Positions 1 to 8,738 of a stretch of 64,000 nt of DNA are shown one piece after another (position 1 is the first letter of the stretch; each line of letters opens with the position of its first letter). Position numbers and translations under genes: made by a program. A model generated the notes under the pieces. The model did no database searches. It was not told the DNA's origin and worked only from the letters and a program-made list of their open reading frames with translations. Source of the DNA: Corynebacterium sp. HMSC036D02 (GTDB lineage: Bacteria > Actinomycetota > Actinomycetes > Mycobacteriales > Mycobacteriaceae); contig NZ_KV827706.1 in assembly GCF_001836165.1 (NCBI RefSeq), positions 1-64,000 on the forward strand, written 5' to 3'.

Positions 1-100
1 ACCTCACCAACACATCCTGTCGTTTAGGCCTCGGTGCAGATGAGGACTGCTCCGGCTGCTTTGAGTCGGGTGTGTTGGCGTTCGGGGGTGGTCAGGGTTT

Positions 101-150
101 AACCCTAGCGAACACTTGGTATGGTTCCGGAATTAGTGTTTGGTTAGGGT
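101..150. repeat. Imperfect inverted repeat
   Basis: The arm at 101-116 (accctagc...aacact) is nearly the reverse complement of the arm at 134-150 (agtgttt...agggt), with about 17 bases between them. It could be a terminator hairpin for something left of the window or an old terminal repeat. No T-run follows, so the role is unknown. Confidence 0.35.
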
Positions 151-270
151 ATACCTCAAAAGTGAAGCTTCCTAGAACAATAGCCGAACGATGTAATCCG
201 GGTGGAGGAGAAGACTAACCACACAAACCCGCGCTAAAACAGCAAACATGTATTGAGGAGGATGGCATTG

Positions 271-495
271 ATGCGTAAACAGAAAAGCGCGGCTTACTGG
301 TGGAGCGTTACTGTCGTTGTAGTGCTGTTCATCGCAACGCTTGTAATCAATTATCTAGCAGGACTAAGTGCTGATGAATCATACTTTGGAGCACATTGGT
401 GGCATCGTCTGGCGTGGGTTACGCCACTGTTGTTCTTGGCTTCTTTGATTTGGGCCTGGTTCGAGCACAGGAAGGTGCATCGGTATCCGCATTGA
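271..495 (+). CDS. Small membrane protein, 74 aa, unknown function
   Basis: I do not recognise a family. The protein has a short basic N-terminus (MRKQKSAAYWW), one clear membrane segment at about residues 10-27 (VVVVLFIATLVINYL), an outer loop rich in His and Trp (HWWHRL), and a second membrane segment (WVTPLLFLASLIWAW) followed by a basic, His-rich tail. The ATG at 271 is chosen because the run GAGGAGG at 255-261 lies 9 bases before it; TTG or ATG codons further upstream overlap that ribosome site. Nothing in the neighbourhood shows its job. The base composition is somewhat lower in GC than the genes that follow. Confidence 0.6.
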   Translation: MRKQKSAAYWWSVTVVVVLFIATLVINYLAGLSADESYFGAHWWHRLAWVTPLLFLASLIWAWFEHRKVHRYPH

Positions 496-588
496 CCCGT
501 ATTTAGTAGCGTCGGGCGTGAATGAGAAGGAAGCCTTTGCGCTTGGGCGAAAGATGCTTTTTGCTCTAGTGGGGAGTGTCGATCGGGC

Positions 589-744
589 CTAACCTCCCCC
601 CCCGACGCGTCTACTTTCCGGGGTCAGGCCCATGTCTTCGTCCCAGTTGAGAAGGCAGTTCTCAGCGGTGCAGCCAGCGGCTTCAAGAATACTGTCGGAA
701 ATCTCGGTTTCGGTCGCTTCTCGCGTCCGTGTAATCGCGTTCAT
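589..744 (-). CDS. Small acidic ORF, 51 aa, ending in a poly-Gly tract
   Basis: The frame starts at ATG 744 with a good ribosome site (AAAGGGG, ending 7 bases before the ATG) and ends at TAG 589. It lies 24 bases downstream of the SURF1-like gene on the same strand, so it may be cotranscribed. The product begins MNAITRTREATETEI and has two Cys residues in the middle (AAGCTAENCLLNW), an acidic DED stretch and a GGGG end. The last glycines are encoded by a run of eight G on the coding strand (596-603), so a one-base slip would move the stop codon and extend the protein. I recognise no family and infer no function. It could be a chance frame, but spacing and ribosome site favour a real gene. Confidence 0.45.
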   Translation of the reverse strand: MNAITRTREATETEISDSILEAAGCTAENCLLNWDEDMGLTPESRRVGGGG

Positions 745-768
745 GATCGTCCCCTTTGGGGGCCGAGG

Positions 769-1731
769 CTAGTAGCGCTCCTGACCGCGCTCACGGATCT
801 TCTCGTAGAAGTCCGGCTTGGCGGAGCCATAGCGTGAGCGGGAGCGGCGCGAAGGCTGCGTGGCAGCCGCAGGCGTCGTAGCATCAGAGTGCTCGCCGGA
901 AGGCTCCTCGTGCTCAGAGATATCGGCGTCCGCGGCCGCATCGGGGGAGCCGGCGCCTGTGCCAATAGCTGCCGCAGTGGCCTCAGCCATCAGGGCTTCC
1001 TCCTCGCGGGCGCGTCGGCGCTCACGAATCTCGGACCACACGAAGTACGCGAAGCCCAGCGGCGCCATCACGCCGAAGGCGATCCACTGGTAGCCGTAGG
1101 AGAGGTGATTGCCGCGGTCCAGCTTCGGCACCGGCAGCGCATGCAGCTCACCGGGTTGCTCGGGGGAGAGTTGGAGGTAGTCGTGGGCGAGGGGGACGTC
1201 GACAAGCTCTGCTATCTGCTCCGTATTGATGGAGTAGACCTGTGTGTATCCCTGCTCCTCAATGGGGGCGGAGGAGTGCTCGCGCTCGTTGTAGCGCGCC
1301 ATGCCCACGATGGTGACCTCGCCCTGCGGGGCCGGGTCGATGTGGGGGACGGAGTTGCCCTCGTCCGTGGGCACCCAGCCGCGGTTGACCAGGAAGGTCT
1401 CACCGGATTCGGTTTCGAAGGGGACCAGTGACTGGAAGCCCGGGGCGGACTCCACCGGGCGCAGACGCAAGAGGACCTCATCCTCCGGAAGGTAGTGGCC
1501 GGTCAGCTCCGCGCGTTCCCACTCCTTGTGCAAGGAGCCATCCTCAGCAAAGACCTCGGTGACCGGCTGGGGCTCGGCCTCATAGGCTTCCTCAATGAGG
1601 TGGTTGCGCTCCACAATCTGGTCGTCTTTATTCAGCTGCCATGGTGCCAGCACCGTGAAAGAGAAATAGGAAAAGGCGACGACGAAGATGAGAAAGAGCA
1701 CCCACCCAGGCTTGAGGAATGTCTTGAGCAT
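769..1731 (-). CDS. SURF1 family cytochrome oxidase assembly protein
   Basis: SURF1 proteins are membrane factors for maturation of aa3-type cytochrome c oxidase, probably at the heme a insertion step. The protein is 320 aa with the family layout: one membrane helix near residues 9-29, a large external domain and a second helix near residues 215-235. Family motifs are visible: APGFQSLVPF, FLVNRGWVP, and GNHLSYGYQWIAFG just before the second helix. The C-terminal 80 residues form a charged, low-complexity tail (Ala, Glu, Ser, Arg) beyond the conserved core. The start at ATG 1731 is supported by a TAGACT hexamer 7 bases upstream, indicating a leaderless transcript. The ctaCFE-qcrCAB genes lie far away at 55-61.6 kb. 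Confidence 0.9.
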   Translation of the reverse strand: MLKTFLKPGWVLFLIFVVAFSYFSFTVLAPWQLNKDDQIVERNHLIEEAYEAEPQPVTEVFAEDGSLHKEWERAELTGHYLPEDEVLLRLRPVESAPGFQSLVPFETESGETFLVNRGWVPTDEGNSVPHIDPAPQGEVTIVGMARYNEREHSSAPIEEQGYTQVYSINTEQIAELVDVPLAHDYLQLSPEQPGELHALPVPKLDRGNHLSYGYQWIAFGVMAPLGFAYFVWSEIRERRRAREEEALMAEATAAAIGTGAGSPDAAADADISEHEEPSGEHSDATTPAAATQPSRRSRSRYGSAKPDFYEKIRERGQERY

Positions 1732-1738
1732 GATGATC

Positions 1739-1744
1739 AGTCTA
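1739..1744 (-). promoter_or_regulatory. Leaderless -10 of the SURF1 gene
   Basis: TAGACT on the minus strand lies 7 bases before ATG 1731, with no Shine-Dalgarno sequence between them. Confidence 0.55.
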
Positions 1745-1762
1745 GTAGCCGCAAAAAATTAT

Positions 1763-2254
1763 CTAGCCGTGGTTCGTCTTAATCCACTCGAGTAGGCCCG
1801 GAACGGCGGCATCAATCTCCTCGCGGGTGCGGGCGAAATCCTCTTCCGTGCCGTAGAAAGGATCCTCCACACTGGCATCTTCCGGGGAGCTCGGATCGAA
1901 GCTGCGCATGAGGCGCACCTTCTCCTGCGGAATGCCGCGATCCAAAAGGGCATCGCGGTGGCCGGCGTCCATGGCCACGAAGAGGTCTGCGTCCATGTGC
2001 TCTTCGCCCAGTTGGGCAGCCTGGTGGCCGGCACCATCGTGGCCGCCGCGGCGCAGCTCAGCGACGGCGCGCTCATCCGCGCCCTGGCCCACGTGCCAGC
2101 CACCGAGGCCGCAGGAGTCCACGCGGGCGAGGAGATCGAGCATGTCAGTCTCCATGGCATCGCGGGTAATGATTTCCGCCATGGGTGAGCGGCAAATGTT
2201 GCCCGTGCACACGAAGACGATGTGGAGCTGGTTGTCGTTCTCCGGAGGCGTCAT
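1763..2254 (-). CDS. Low-molecular-weight protein tyrosine phosphatase
   Basis: This is a 163-aa cytoplasmic phosphatase of the LMW-PTP family, which removes phosphate from protein tyrosines. The catalytic P-loop CTGNICRS (Cys16 and Arg22) lies near the N-terminus, and the second family motif with the general-acid Asp is seen as EDPFYG near residue 135. The length is typical. The start at ATG 2254 has a ribosome site AAGGAG 8 bases upstream. It lies 31 bases upstream of the SURF1-like gene on the same strand, although that gene has its own promoter. The protein substrate cannot be told from the sequence; in actinobacteria such enzymes include PtpA-type proteins. Confidence 0.9.
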   Translation of the reverse strand: MTPPENDNQLHIVFVCTGNICRSPMAEIITRDAMETDMLDLLARVDSCGLGGWHVGQGADERAVAELRRGGHDGAGHQAAQLGEEHMDADLFVAMDAGHRDALLDRGIPQEKVRLMRSFDPSSPEDASVEDPFYGTEEDFARTREEIDAAVPGLLEWIKTNHG

Positions 2255-2357
2255 GCAAAGTCTCCTTAAGCTAGAGGGGTGCGCTGGCGAACGAAAGCTA
2301 GGATATAGCAGCGACGCGACTGACGTGAAACCTCAAGCCGTATAAGGAGCAAACGAG

Positions 2358-3206
2358 ATGGCAGAACGAACGACCGTTGGCGAGATCCGCCGCGTAATCC
2401 ACGAGGCCTACCCGCCGCAGCTGGCCGAGCCCTGGGATGCCGTTGGCCTGGTGTGCGGTGACCCCACGGACGAGGTGAATACCGTGGCCTTTGCCTTGGA
2501 CTGCACCCAGGAGGTGGCAGACAAGGCCGTGGAACTCGGCGCGCAGATGCTCGTGGTGCATCACCCGCTGCTTCTGCGCGGGGTGACTTCGGTGGCAGCG
2601 GATACACCGAAGGGCAAGGTCATCCACACGCTGATTCGCAACGGCGTGGCCCTGTTGGCCGCGCACACCAACGCGGATAAAGCCCGCCCGGGTGTCAACG
2701 ACAAGTTGGCTGAGCTCGTAGGGATCAAGCCCGGCCGCCCCATCGTCCCGGTGGAGCCCTATGAGAATCTCGATGAGGCCTTGGGGTTAGGGCGCGTGGG
2801 CGAGCTGGAGGAGCCGGTGACGCTGCGCGAATTCACCCAGCGGGTGGCCGATGCCCTTCCGGAAACTGAATGGGGAGTGCGCGCGGCCGGCGACCCGGAG
2901 CGCATGGTGAAGAAAGTGGCCGTCTCCAGCGGCTCGGGGGATTCCTTCCTGGACCAGGCGGCCGCGCTCGGCGTGGACGTCTATGTCACCTCCGATTTGC
3001 GCCACCACCCGGTAGATGAGCACCTGCGCGCCGCGCACCTGGCTAAGCCGGAGGGCCCAGCCGTGGTGGATACCGCTCACTGGGCCAGCGAGTTTCCCTG
3101 GACTGCCCAGGCGCGCGATATTGTGGAGGACGCATTGCGCGTGAACACCGAGATCATCGATGTCCGCACCGACCCATGGACGATTTCTGCGCATAAGGAG
3201 AACTAA
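2358..3206 (+). CDS. Nif3-like dinuclear metal center protein
   Basis: This is a 282-aa member of the Nif3/YbgI family, often named 'GTP cyclohydrolase 1 type 2 homologue'. The metal ligands are visible as VVHHPLLL near residue 60, AAHTNAD near residue 100, and the C-terminal region with SDLRHHP and DTAHWASE. The in vivo reaction of the family is not settled. The ATG has a ribosome site AAGGAG 9 bases upstream. The next gene begins at the base after its stop codon, and the third gene overlaps the second, so 2358-5089 reads as one three-gene operon. This trio is conserved in actinobacteria. Confidence 0.9.
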   Translation: MAERTTVGEIRRVIHEAYPPQLAEPWDAVGLVCGDPTDEVNTVAFALDCTQEVADKAVELGAQMLVVHHPLLLRGVTSVAADTPKGKVIHTLIRNGVALLAAHTNADKARPGVNDKLAELVGIKPGRPIVPVEPYENLDEALGLGRVGELEEPVTLREFTQRVADALPETEWGVRAAGDPERMVKKVAVSSGSGDSFLDQAAALGVDVYVTSDLRHHPVDEHLRAAHLAKPEGPAVVDTAHWASEFPWTAQARDIVEDALRVNTEIIDVRTDPWTISAHKEN

Positions 3207-3923
3207 ATGAAACTGCCACAGGACCTGCAGAACATCCTGCTGGAGCTGGCCACCCTCGAACGCTCCCAGGCACACGGTGGAACTCCCACCATCCCGGAGC
3301 AAGAGGAATATGAGAAGGCTCAGGCTGCACACGCCCGGCTTGTCGACGCCTCCGGCTCCGCCCAGCTCGCCGTCGATGACATGGAGATGGAAATCCTGCG
3401 CATTCAGGCTGATGAGCGTAAGCTGCGCCAGCGCGAGCGCGATGACAAGGCACAGCTTGGCGCCGCGACCGATCCGGAGACCCGCAAGGACCTTGAGCAC
3501 GATCTCTACGCGGCTAAGTCTCGCATTGCGGATCTCATGAGCGAGCTGCAGGAAGCCCACAACGAAATCCACGCACTGCGCGCCAACCTGGACGTCCACG
3601 GCGCGAAGGTCTCCGATTCTGAGCGCAAGCTCGAAGTGCTCAAGCGTGCGGCCGAGGCTGCCCAAGAGGCCGCGGCGAACCGCCCGGACCCGCAGGTGCG
3701 CATCGGCGAGCTGCGCGAGCAGCTGCCCGCGGATGTCTTGGAAGAATACGAGACCGTGCGTGAAGAAAACGGTGTGGGTGCCGCTGCCTTCACCGGGCGC
3801 GGCTGCGGCGGTTGCTTCATCATTCTGCCGCCGGCCGAGCAGAACGCGGTGCGCAACGCGGCGGCCGACGAGCTTCCGCAGTGCAGCGACTGCGGCTCCT
3901 ACCTGGTGCGCCCGGCCTCATGA
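3207..3923 (+). CDS. Coiled-coil zinc-ribbon protein (C4-type)
   Basis: The 238-aa protein has two parts. Residues about 1-170 are long charged helices (Glu, Lys, Arg, Ala) typical of a coiled coil. The C-terminus carries a zinc ribbon with two CxxC knuckles, CGGC and CSDC, near residues 198 and 228. Family members occur between a Nif3 homologue and the RNase HI fusion in many actinobacteria; their function is not known, and nucleic-acid binding is only an inference from the zinc ribbon. The ATG follows the upstream stop with no gap and the gene overlaps the next one by 4 bases (ATGA), so translation is probably coupled. Confidence 0.85.
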   Translation: MKLPQDLQNILLELATLERSQAHGGTPTIPEQEEYEKAQAAHARLVDASGSAQLAVDDMEMEILRIQADERKLRQRERDDKAQLGAATDPETRKDLEHDLYAAKSRIADLMSELQEAHNEIHALRANLDVHGAKVSDSERKLEVLKRAAEAAQEAAANRPDPQVRIGELREQLPADVLEEYETVREENGVGAAAFTGRGCGGCFIILPPAEQNAVRNAAADELPQCSDCGSYLVRPAS

Positions 3924-5089
3924 AGCTAGTCATTTTCGCTGACGGCGGATCCCGCGGCAACCCCGGGATCGCCGGGTCTGGTACGGCGGTTTATAACGAG
4001 GACCGCTCGCAGCTGCTCAAGGAAATCGCCTACGTTGTGGGCCAGAAGTCCACCAATAACGTGGCCGAATACCACGGGCTGCTGCGCGGCCTGGAGGCTG
4101 CGGTGGAAATGGGCGCAGACGAGGTGGAGTTCTACATGGACTCCAAGCTCGTGGTGGAGCAGATGAACGGGCGCTGGAAAATCAAGCACCCGGACATGCA
4201 GAAACTCGCCGTCGAGGCACGCCGCCTGCTCAACCAGATTCCGCGCTTTAGCCTCGAGTGGGTCCCGCGCGCCAAGAACTCGGTGGCCGATGAGCTTTCC
4301 AACGTGGCCATGGATGCCGCCGCGAAGGGCGAGCCCGTGGGTGTCGTAGGCGGCTCGGATAACGCGCCTGAGCCTGCAGCCGCTGGCACTGCGGCTGAGT
4401 CGGAGGCCGGAGACGAAGAGACGTCGCCAAGCACGGCGTCCTCAACCTCGGCTGACTGGCGCTCCGAATGTGGCCCGGCCACCCGCTTCATCCTGCTGCG
4501 CCACGGGCAGACGGCGATGTCCGCCGCCAAGCAGTACTCCGGGCGCGCAAACCCCGAGCTCACCGAGCTGGGCAAGAAGCAAGCGCTCGCCGCCGCCCAA
4601 GCCTTGGCCGATACCCACATCGATGCCGTGGTGTGCTCGCCGCTGCGCCGCTGCCAGCAGACGGCCGCGGCCGTGGTGGAGGGCCGTGACCTGCGCGTGG
4701 AAACCGTCGAGGACCTTATCGAGGTGGACTTTGGGCGCTGGGAAGGCAAGACCTTCGCCGAAGCCGATGCCGCTGACCCCGAGCTCCACGCGCGCTGGCT
4801 GAAAGATACCTCCGTGGCCTGCCCGGGAGGGGAGTCCCTGCGCGCCGTGCACCGCCGTGTCAGTGCTGCGCGCCGCAAGCTGCAGCAGCGCTACGAGGGG
4901 CAGACCGTTCTCGTGGTCTCCCACGTCAACCCCATCAAGTCCTTCGTGCGCCAGGCCCTCGATTCCGGACCGCAAACCCCCAACCACCTGTTCCTGGAAC
5001 TAGCTTCTGTGAGCGAGGTCGAATTCTTCGACGGCGGCAGCACCCTGCACCGTTTCAACGATGTGGGGCATCTGGGCGCGCTGCGATAA
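3920..5089 (+). CDS. Bifunctional RNase HI / histidine phosphatase fusion
   Basis: This 389-aa fusion matches the Rv2228c type of mycobacteria. Residues 1-130 are RNase HI, which cuts the RNA strand of RNA-DNA hybrids: DGGSRGNPG with the first catalytic Asp, NVAEYHGLL with the Glu, YMDSKLVVEQ and VADELSNVAMD for the other acidic residues. A low-complexity Ala/Glu/Ser/Thr linker spans about residues 140-180. The C-terminal half is a histidine phosphatase of the CobC/phosphoglycerate mutase superfamily, with LLRHGQT and VVSHVNPIK. In mycobacteria the second domain has been linked to alpha-ribazole phosphatase activity. The start overlaps the upstream stop as ATGA, so an in-frame extension to 3812 is not used. 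Confidence 0.92.
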   Translation: MKLVIFADGGSRGNPGIAGSGTAVYNEDRSQLLKEIAYVVGQKSTNNVAEYHGLLRGLEAAVEMGADEVEFYMDSKLVVEQMNGRWKIKHPDMQKLAVEARRLLNQIPRFSLEWVPRAKNSVADELSNVAMDAAAKGEPVGVVGGSDNAPEPAAAGTAAESEAGDEETSPSTASSTSADWRSECGPATRFILLRHGQTAMSAAKQYSGRANPELTELGKKQALAAAQALADTHIDAVVCSPLRRCQQTAAAVVEGRDLRVETVEDLIEVDFGRWEGKTFAEADAADPELHARWLKDTSVACPGGESLRAVHRRVSAARRKLQQRYEGQTVLVVSHVNPIKSFVRQALDSGPQTPNHLFLELASVSEVEFFDGGSTLHRFNDVGHLGALR

Positions 5090-5092
5090 ACT
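5087..5092 (+). promoter_or_regulatory. rnpB -10 element inside the upstream stop codon
   Basis: TAAACT includes the TAA stop of the RNase HI fusion and lies about 7 bases before the first bases of the RNase P RNA, so it is a plausible -10 hexamer for rnpB. Confidence 0.45.
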
Positions 5093-5097
5093 AACAG

Positions 5098-5541
<444 letters not shown>

Positions 5542-5575
5542 CCTACACTTTTATTTTTTGGAACAATGGGGCGGC

Positions 5576-6979
5576 ATGAAACTGTATGCCGCGCCTTTGG
5601 ACTTTCGGCCCATCGCTGAGGAGTTTTCTGTTCCGACCGACTTCCCGGAGGAGGTCACCGCCCAGGCCGCCTCCGCACAGGACCGTTATGCCGAGCAGCG
5701 CCGCGATGCCCGGGACATCCCACTGGTGACCATCGATCCGGTCGGCTCCAAGGACCTGGACCAGGCCGTGTTCATCGAGGCGCGCGATGGCGGCTACCGC
5801 GTGCTCTATGCCATCGCGGATGTCGCCGCGTTCATCGAACCGGGCTCCGCACTGGAGCAGGAATCCCTCAAGCGCGGCCAGACCATCTACCTGCCCGATG
5901 AGCCGGCGCGGCTGCACCCGGCAGAGCTCTCCGAAGACAGGGCTTCGCTGCTTGCCGACGTCGATCGCCCCGCCGTCCTCTGGACCTTCGACCTTGACTC
6001 CGCAGGCGAGGTGGAGGACTTCTCGGTGGAGCGCGCGCTCGTGCGCAGCCGCGCGCGGCTGGACTATGACCAGGTTCACGCGGACTTGGAGAATGGCACT
6101 TTGCATTCCTCGATCGCCTTGCTGCCGGAGGTAGGAAAGCTACGCCAGGCCTCCTCGTTGCGGCGTGAGGCGATCAACTTGCGCATTCCCTCGCAGCGCG
6201 TATCCGAAAGCAGCGATGGGGAGAAAGGCCACTACGAGCTGGTCATGGAGCCGCGGCATGAGGTGATGGATTATAACTCGGAGATTTCCCTGCTCACCGG
6301 AATGTGCGCGGGGAGGCTGATGGAATCACGTGGAGTTGGTTTCCTGCGCACCCTATCGGCGGCCACCCTGGAGGCTGAGGCCACCTTCCGCTCTGAGGCG
6401 GAGGCGTTGGGTTTTGACCTGGGGGAGAGCAGCATCTCGGAATTCCTCCATTCCGTGGACGCGGATTCGCCGCGCGGGATGGCGGTGATGCGTGAAGCCC
6501 AGCGTTTGCTGCGTGGTGCTGACTACGTGTGGCTGGAGGATGGCCAGGCGGACGTGCACGCGGGAATCGGCGGCTACTATGCGCACGTGACGGCCCCGCT
6601 GCGGCGTCTAGTTGACCGCTTCGCCACGGAGGTCTGCCTGGCGCTCAGCGGCGGCTACGAGGTTCCGCAGTGGGTGCGCGAGCGCGCTGGGGAAGTCATA
6701 TCCACGATGCGCTCGACATCGCAGCTGGCCTCCCAGGTGGATAAGGCCTGTTTGAACCTGACGGAGGCGACAGTCTTAGCGCCGTGGGTAGGCACCAATT
6801 TTGAAGCCGTGGTGGTTGATGGCGGTGCACAGCGCGAGAAGGCGCGCCTCTTCGTCCTAGACCCGCCGGTGATGGGGCAGGCCGTGGGCCACCCGGAGAC
6901 CGGCAAAGAAACGATGGTGTCCTTGGTTAAGTCCGACGTTGAGGAGCGCGATGTGCTTTTTGCGTGGCCGGCGGACTAG
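5576..6979 (+). CDS. RNB-domain 3'-5' exoribonuclease (RNase II/R family)
   Basis: The 467-aa protein carries the RNB catalytic domain, which degrades RNA from the 3' end. The signature acidic cluster is visible as IDPVGSKDLDQAV near residues 50-62, followed by YRVLYAIADVAAFI and the YLPDEPARLHP region; GIGGYYAHVTAPLRRLVDRF is the conserved motif near residues 330-350. Full cold-shock N-terminal domains and a clear S1 domain are missing, so it is shorter than E. coli RNase II, as in other actinobacteria. ATG 5576 is chosen because upstream in-frame codons lie inside rnpB. The 3' end overlaps the stop of the convergent galactokinase-like gene by 4 bases. Confidence 0.88.
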   Translation: MKLYAAPLDFRPIAEEFSVPTDFPEEVTAQAASAQDRYAEQRRDARDIPLVTIDPVGSKDLDQAVFIEARDGGYRVLYAIADVAAFIEPGSALEQESLKRGQTIYLPDEPARLHPAELSEDRASLLADVDRPAVLWTFDLDSAGEVEDFSVERALVRSRARLDYDQVHADLENGTLHSSIALLPEVGKLRQASSLRREAINLRIPSQRVSESSDGEKGHYELVMEPRHEVMDYNSEISLLTGMCAGRLMESRGVGFLRTLSAATLEAEATFRSEAEALGFDLGESSISEFLHSVDADSPRGMAVMREAQRLLRGADYVWLEDGQADVHAGIGGYYAHVTAPLRRLVDRFATEVCLALSGGYEVPQWVRERAGEVISTMRSTSQLASQVDKACLNLTEATVLAPWVGTNFEAVVVDGGAQREKARLFVLDPPVMGQAVGHPETGKETMVSLVKSDVEERDVLFAWPAD

Positions 6980-8247
6980 TCCTCGGTGATTGCTGGGCTT
7001 CCGGCAGTAAGCGGGACGACAAGAAGGCCGTCCTCGGCCAAGTCGGCCGCGAAGTTTGTGGCCTTGGCACTTGGCACGTAGGCGATGACCGCGGAGGAAG
7101 TGCCGGCGTGAGCAGAGCGTGAGGCGACGGCACCGCGGGCGGTGGCCAGCTGCGCGAGCTTCTCTGCGGAGTTGAAACCATAGACGGTGGCCAAGGCAGA
7201 CTGCGACTGCGTGAGAAGTGGGAAAAGCTCGGTGCCGCGGCGGGAGCGCAAAGCACGAGCAATGCCTTCGGCGCGCTCAGTTTCCTCCGAGTAGAAGGTC
7301 AGCCATGCCGTGGCTTGGGCGATGGTCGGCTGGTTCTCGGTGCCGTGCACCTTGTGGACCGCAGCCAGCCACTCGAGGACGCGCTGGGGCGCATCCGGCA
7401 ACAAACGCAGCGACGGCGTGCCGAAGGCGCGGCAGGCGGCGTCGATGAAACGCTCGCGGGCGCGAATCTCCGTCACGGCCTCAGCGGAATCAGCATCCCC
7501 TGGCACGGCCAAGGCGAAAGCCGCAATGTCCTTGTTGATCATGTGGGGCGCCTGGGTCACGGAGCCGTCGGCGTAGTCGATGATGGTGATGGACTCACCT
7601 GCGCCGCGCAGGGCAGCGGAGTGGCGAGCGCGCAGTGCGGGGAATCGCGCGAAGGTGCCAACGGCTTGGGAACAGACCTCTGCGATGCGGGCACGCAGCG
7701 GGGCGTCATGCAGATCATCCGCGGTGCCGAGCAACGCCAAAGCGGTGGCGATGTCGATGGCTGCGGCGGCACCGAGACCGGTTGAATCGGGGATATCGTT
7801 GACCACGGTGATATCGGCACCAGCTGTTTCGCGGGTAAGGAGCTGGCGGTTGATCATGGTGTAGATGATGCCGCCGAGGCGCGCAGCGATGGCCCCTTCG
7901 GGTGCAGGGGGGTCGATGGGCTGGCCTTCGGAATCGACGCTGGGCTGCTGCTGCGCGGCAAGAGCAGAAACCTGTTCGAGGGAAATCTGGTCTTCAACGG
8001 TTTCGCCGTTGGTGTGCTCTAGGCGAACCTTGACCAGTCCGTCGCTGCGGGGGCTGACAGCTGTTGCCGCGCGGATATCGGCGAGTCCCATGATGGCGAT
8101 GCCGTCGTAGTGGTCGATGTGCTCGCCGATGAGTGCCCAAGTGGCGGGGGCGCTGGCGACATGCGCGGAGTCAGCACCCACGTTTTCGCGGTGTGCGGCG
8201 CGAACGCGGTCGACGGCCGGGGTCGAAGGGGCAGTCCACAGGGGCAT
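6976..8247 (-). CDS. galK: Galactokinase-like GHMP kinase
   Basis: The 423-aa protein is a GHMP-family kinase closest to galactokinase, which phosphorylates galactose with ATP. Motif 1 is seen as IGEHIDHYDG (galactokinases normally have GEHTDY), the ATP-binding loop as PDSTGLGAAAA (usual GLSSSA), and motif 3 as SRSAHAGTSSAVIAY (usual MTGAGFGG). All three motifs are thus altered. No galT, galE or sugar transporter lies nearby. It may be a true galactokinase of the corynebacterial type or have another sugar substrate. The ATG at 8247 has an AAAGGAG site 9 bases upstream. Confidence 0.7.
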   Translation of the reverse strand: MPLWTAPSTPAVDRVRAAHRENVGADSAHVASAPATWALIGEHIDHYDGIAIMGLADIRAATAVSPRSDGLVKVRLEHTNGETVEDQISLEQVSALAAQQQPSVDSEGQPIDPPAPEGAIAARLGGIIYTMINRQLLTRETAGADITVVNDIPDSTGLGAAAAIDIATALALLGTADDLHDAPLRARIAEVCSQAVGTFARFPALRARHSAALRGAGESITIIDYADGSVTQAPHMINKDIAAFALAVPGDADSAEAVTEIRARERFIDAACRAFGTPSLRLLPDAPQRVLEWLAAVHKVHGTENQPTIAQATAWLTFYSEETERAEGIARALRSRRGTELFPLLTQSQSALATVYGFNSAEKLAQLATARGAVASRSAHAGTSSAVIAYVPSAKATNFAADLAEDGLLVVPLTAGSPAITED

Positions 8248-8393
8248 CGGGAAGGTTCTCCTTTGCTGGTGGCGATGTCCTGCCTAAAAGTAAAAGCAGG
8301 ACTAAGTGACCTATCTATTCTAACGGGCGTTGCCTGCAGGCGGTCTGTAGTGTGGGGTGCACTGAATGAGAGCTTAAAAGAATGGAGAAGATT

Positions 8394-8582
8394 ATGGCTG
8401 AAGCCGACAACAAGTGGTTCTATGACCCGTCAACCGGTGAAGTATCCCAGGGCAAGGTGTCTGGTTGGGAGAACCGCATGGGGCCTTATGATTCCCGCGA
8501 GGAGGCCGAGCGCGCCATTGAAATCGCGCAAGCTCGTACCGCTGCTGCTGATGCTGAGGACGCCGCCGAGGACGATTACTAA
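8394..8582 (+). CDS. Small conserved SPOR-like hypothetical protein, 62 aa
   Basis: The protein begins MAEADNKWFYDPSTGEVSQG, continues with GWENRMGPYDSREEAERA, and ends in an acidic Ala/Asp/Glu tail. Short proteins with this WFYDP..GEVSQGK.....RMGPYDTREEAE pattern are common in corynebacteria. The GPY..REEAE segment resembles the second half of SPOR domains, but the protein is too short for a full peptidoglycan-binding SPOR domain. ATG 8394 is chosen over ATG 8382 because GGAG at 8384-8387 then serves as the ribosome site. A strong hairpin follows the stop. Confidence 0.75.
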   Translation: MAEADNKWFYDPSTGEVSQGKVSGWENRMGPYDSREEAERAIEIAQARTAAADAEDAAEDDY

Positions 8583-8647
8583 GCACCATACTGCGAAGTC
8601 CTAACAGGCCAATGTTGAAGCCTGCTTGAGAATTCCGCTAATAGCAA

Positions 8648-8685
8648 CGGCCCACACCCCCGCATAGGCGTGAAGGTGTGGGCCG
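8648..8685. terminator. Bidirectional hairpin terminator
   Basis: An 11-bp stem, cggcccacacc paired with ggtgtgggccg, lies between the convergent 62-aa gene and the CYTH-CHAD gene. A short T-rich stretch follows on the plus strand. Confidence 0.7.
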
Positions 8686-8738
8686 CTTCTGATCGCTGCC
8701 TTGCAACACGGGAAGGCTAGCGGAGCAAAACCAGCCGG

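Noticed and set aside
24..98. Minus-strand fragment ending LKAAGAVLICTEA, possibly the tail of a transposase
   Set aside because: Only 24 codons remain before an in-frame stop and I cannot place the family, so it is left unannotated.
144..160. Sequence ttagggtatacctcaaa resembling an iron box
   Set aside because: The half-sites are four bases too close for a DtxR site.
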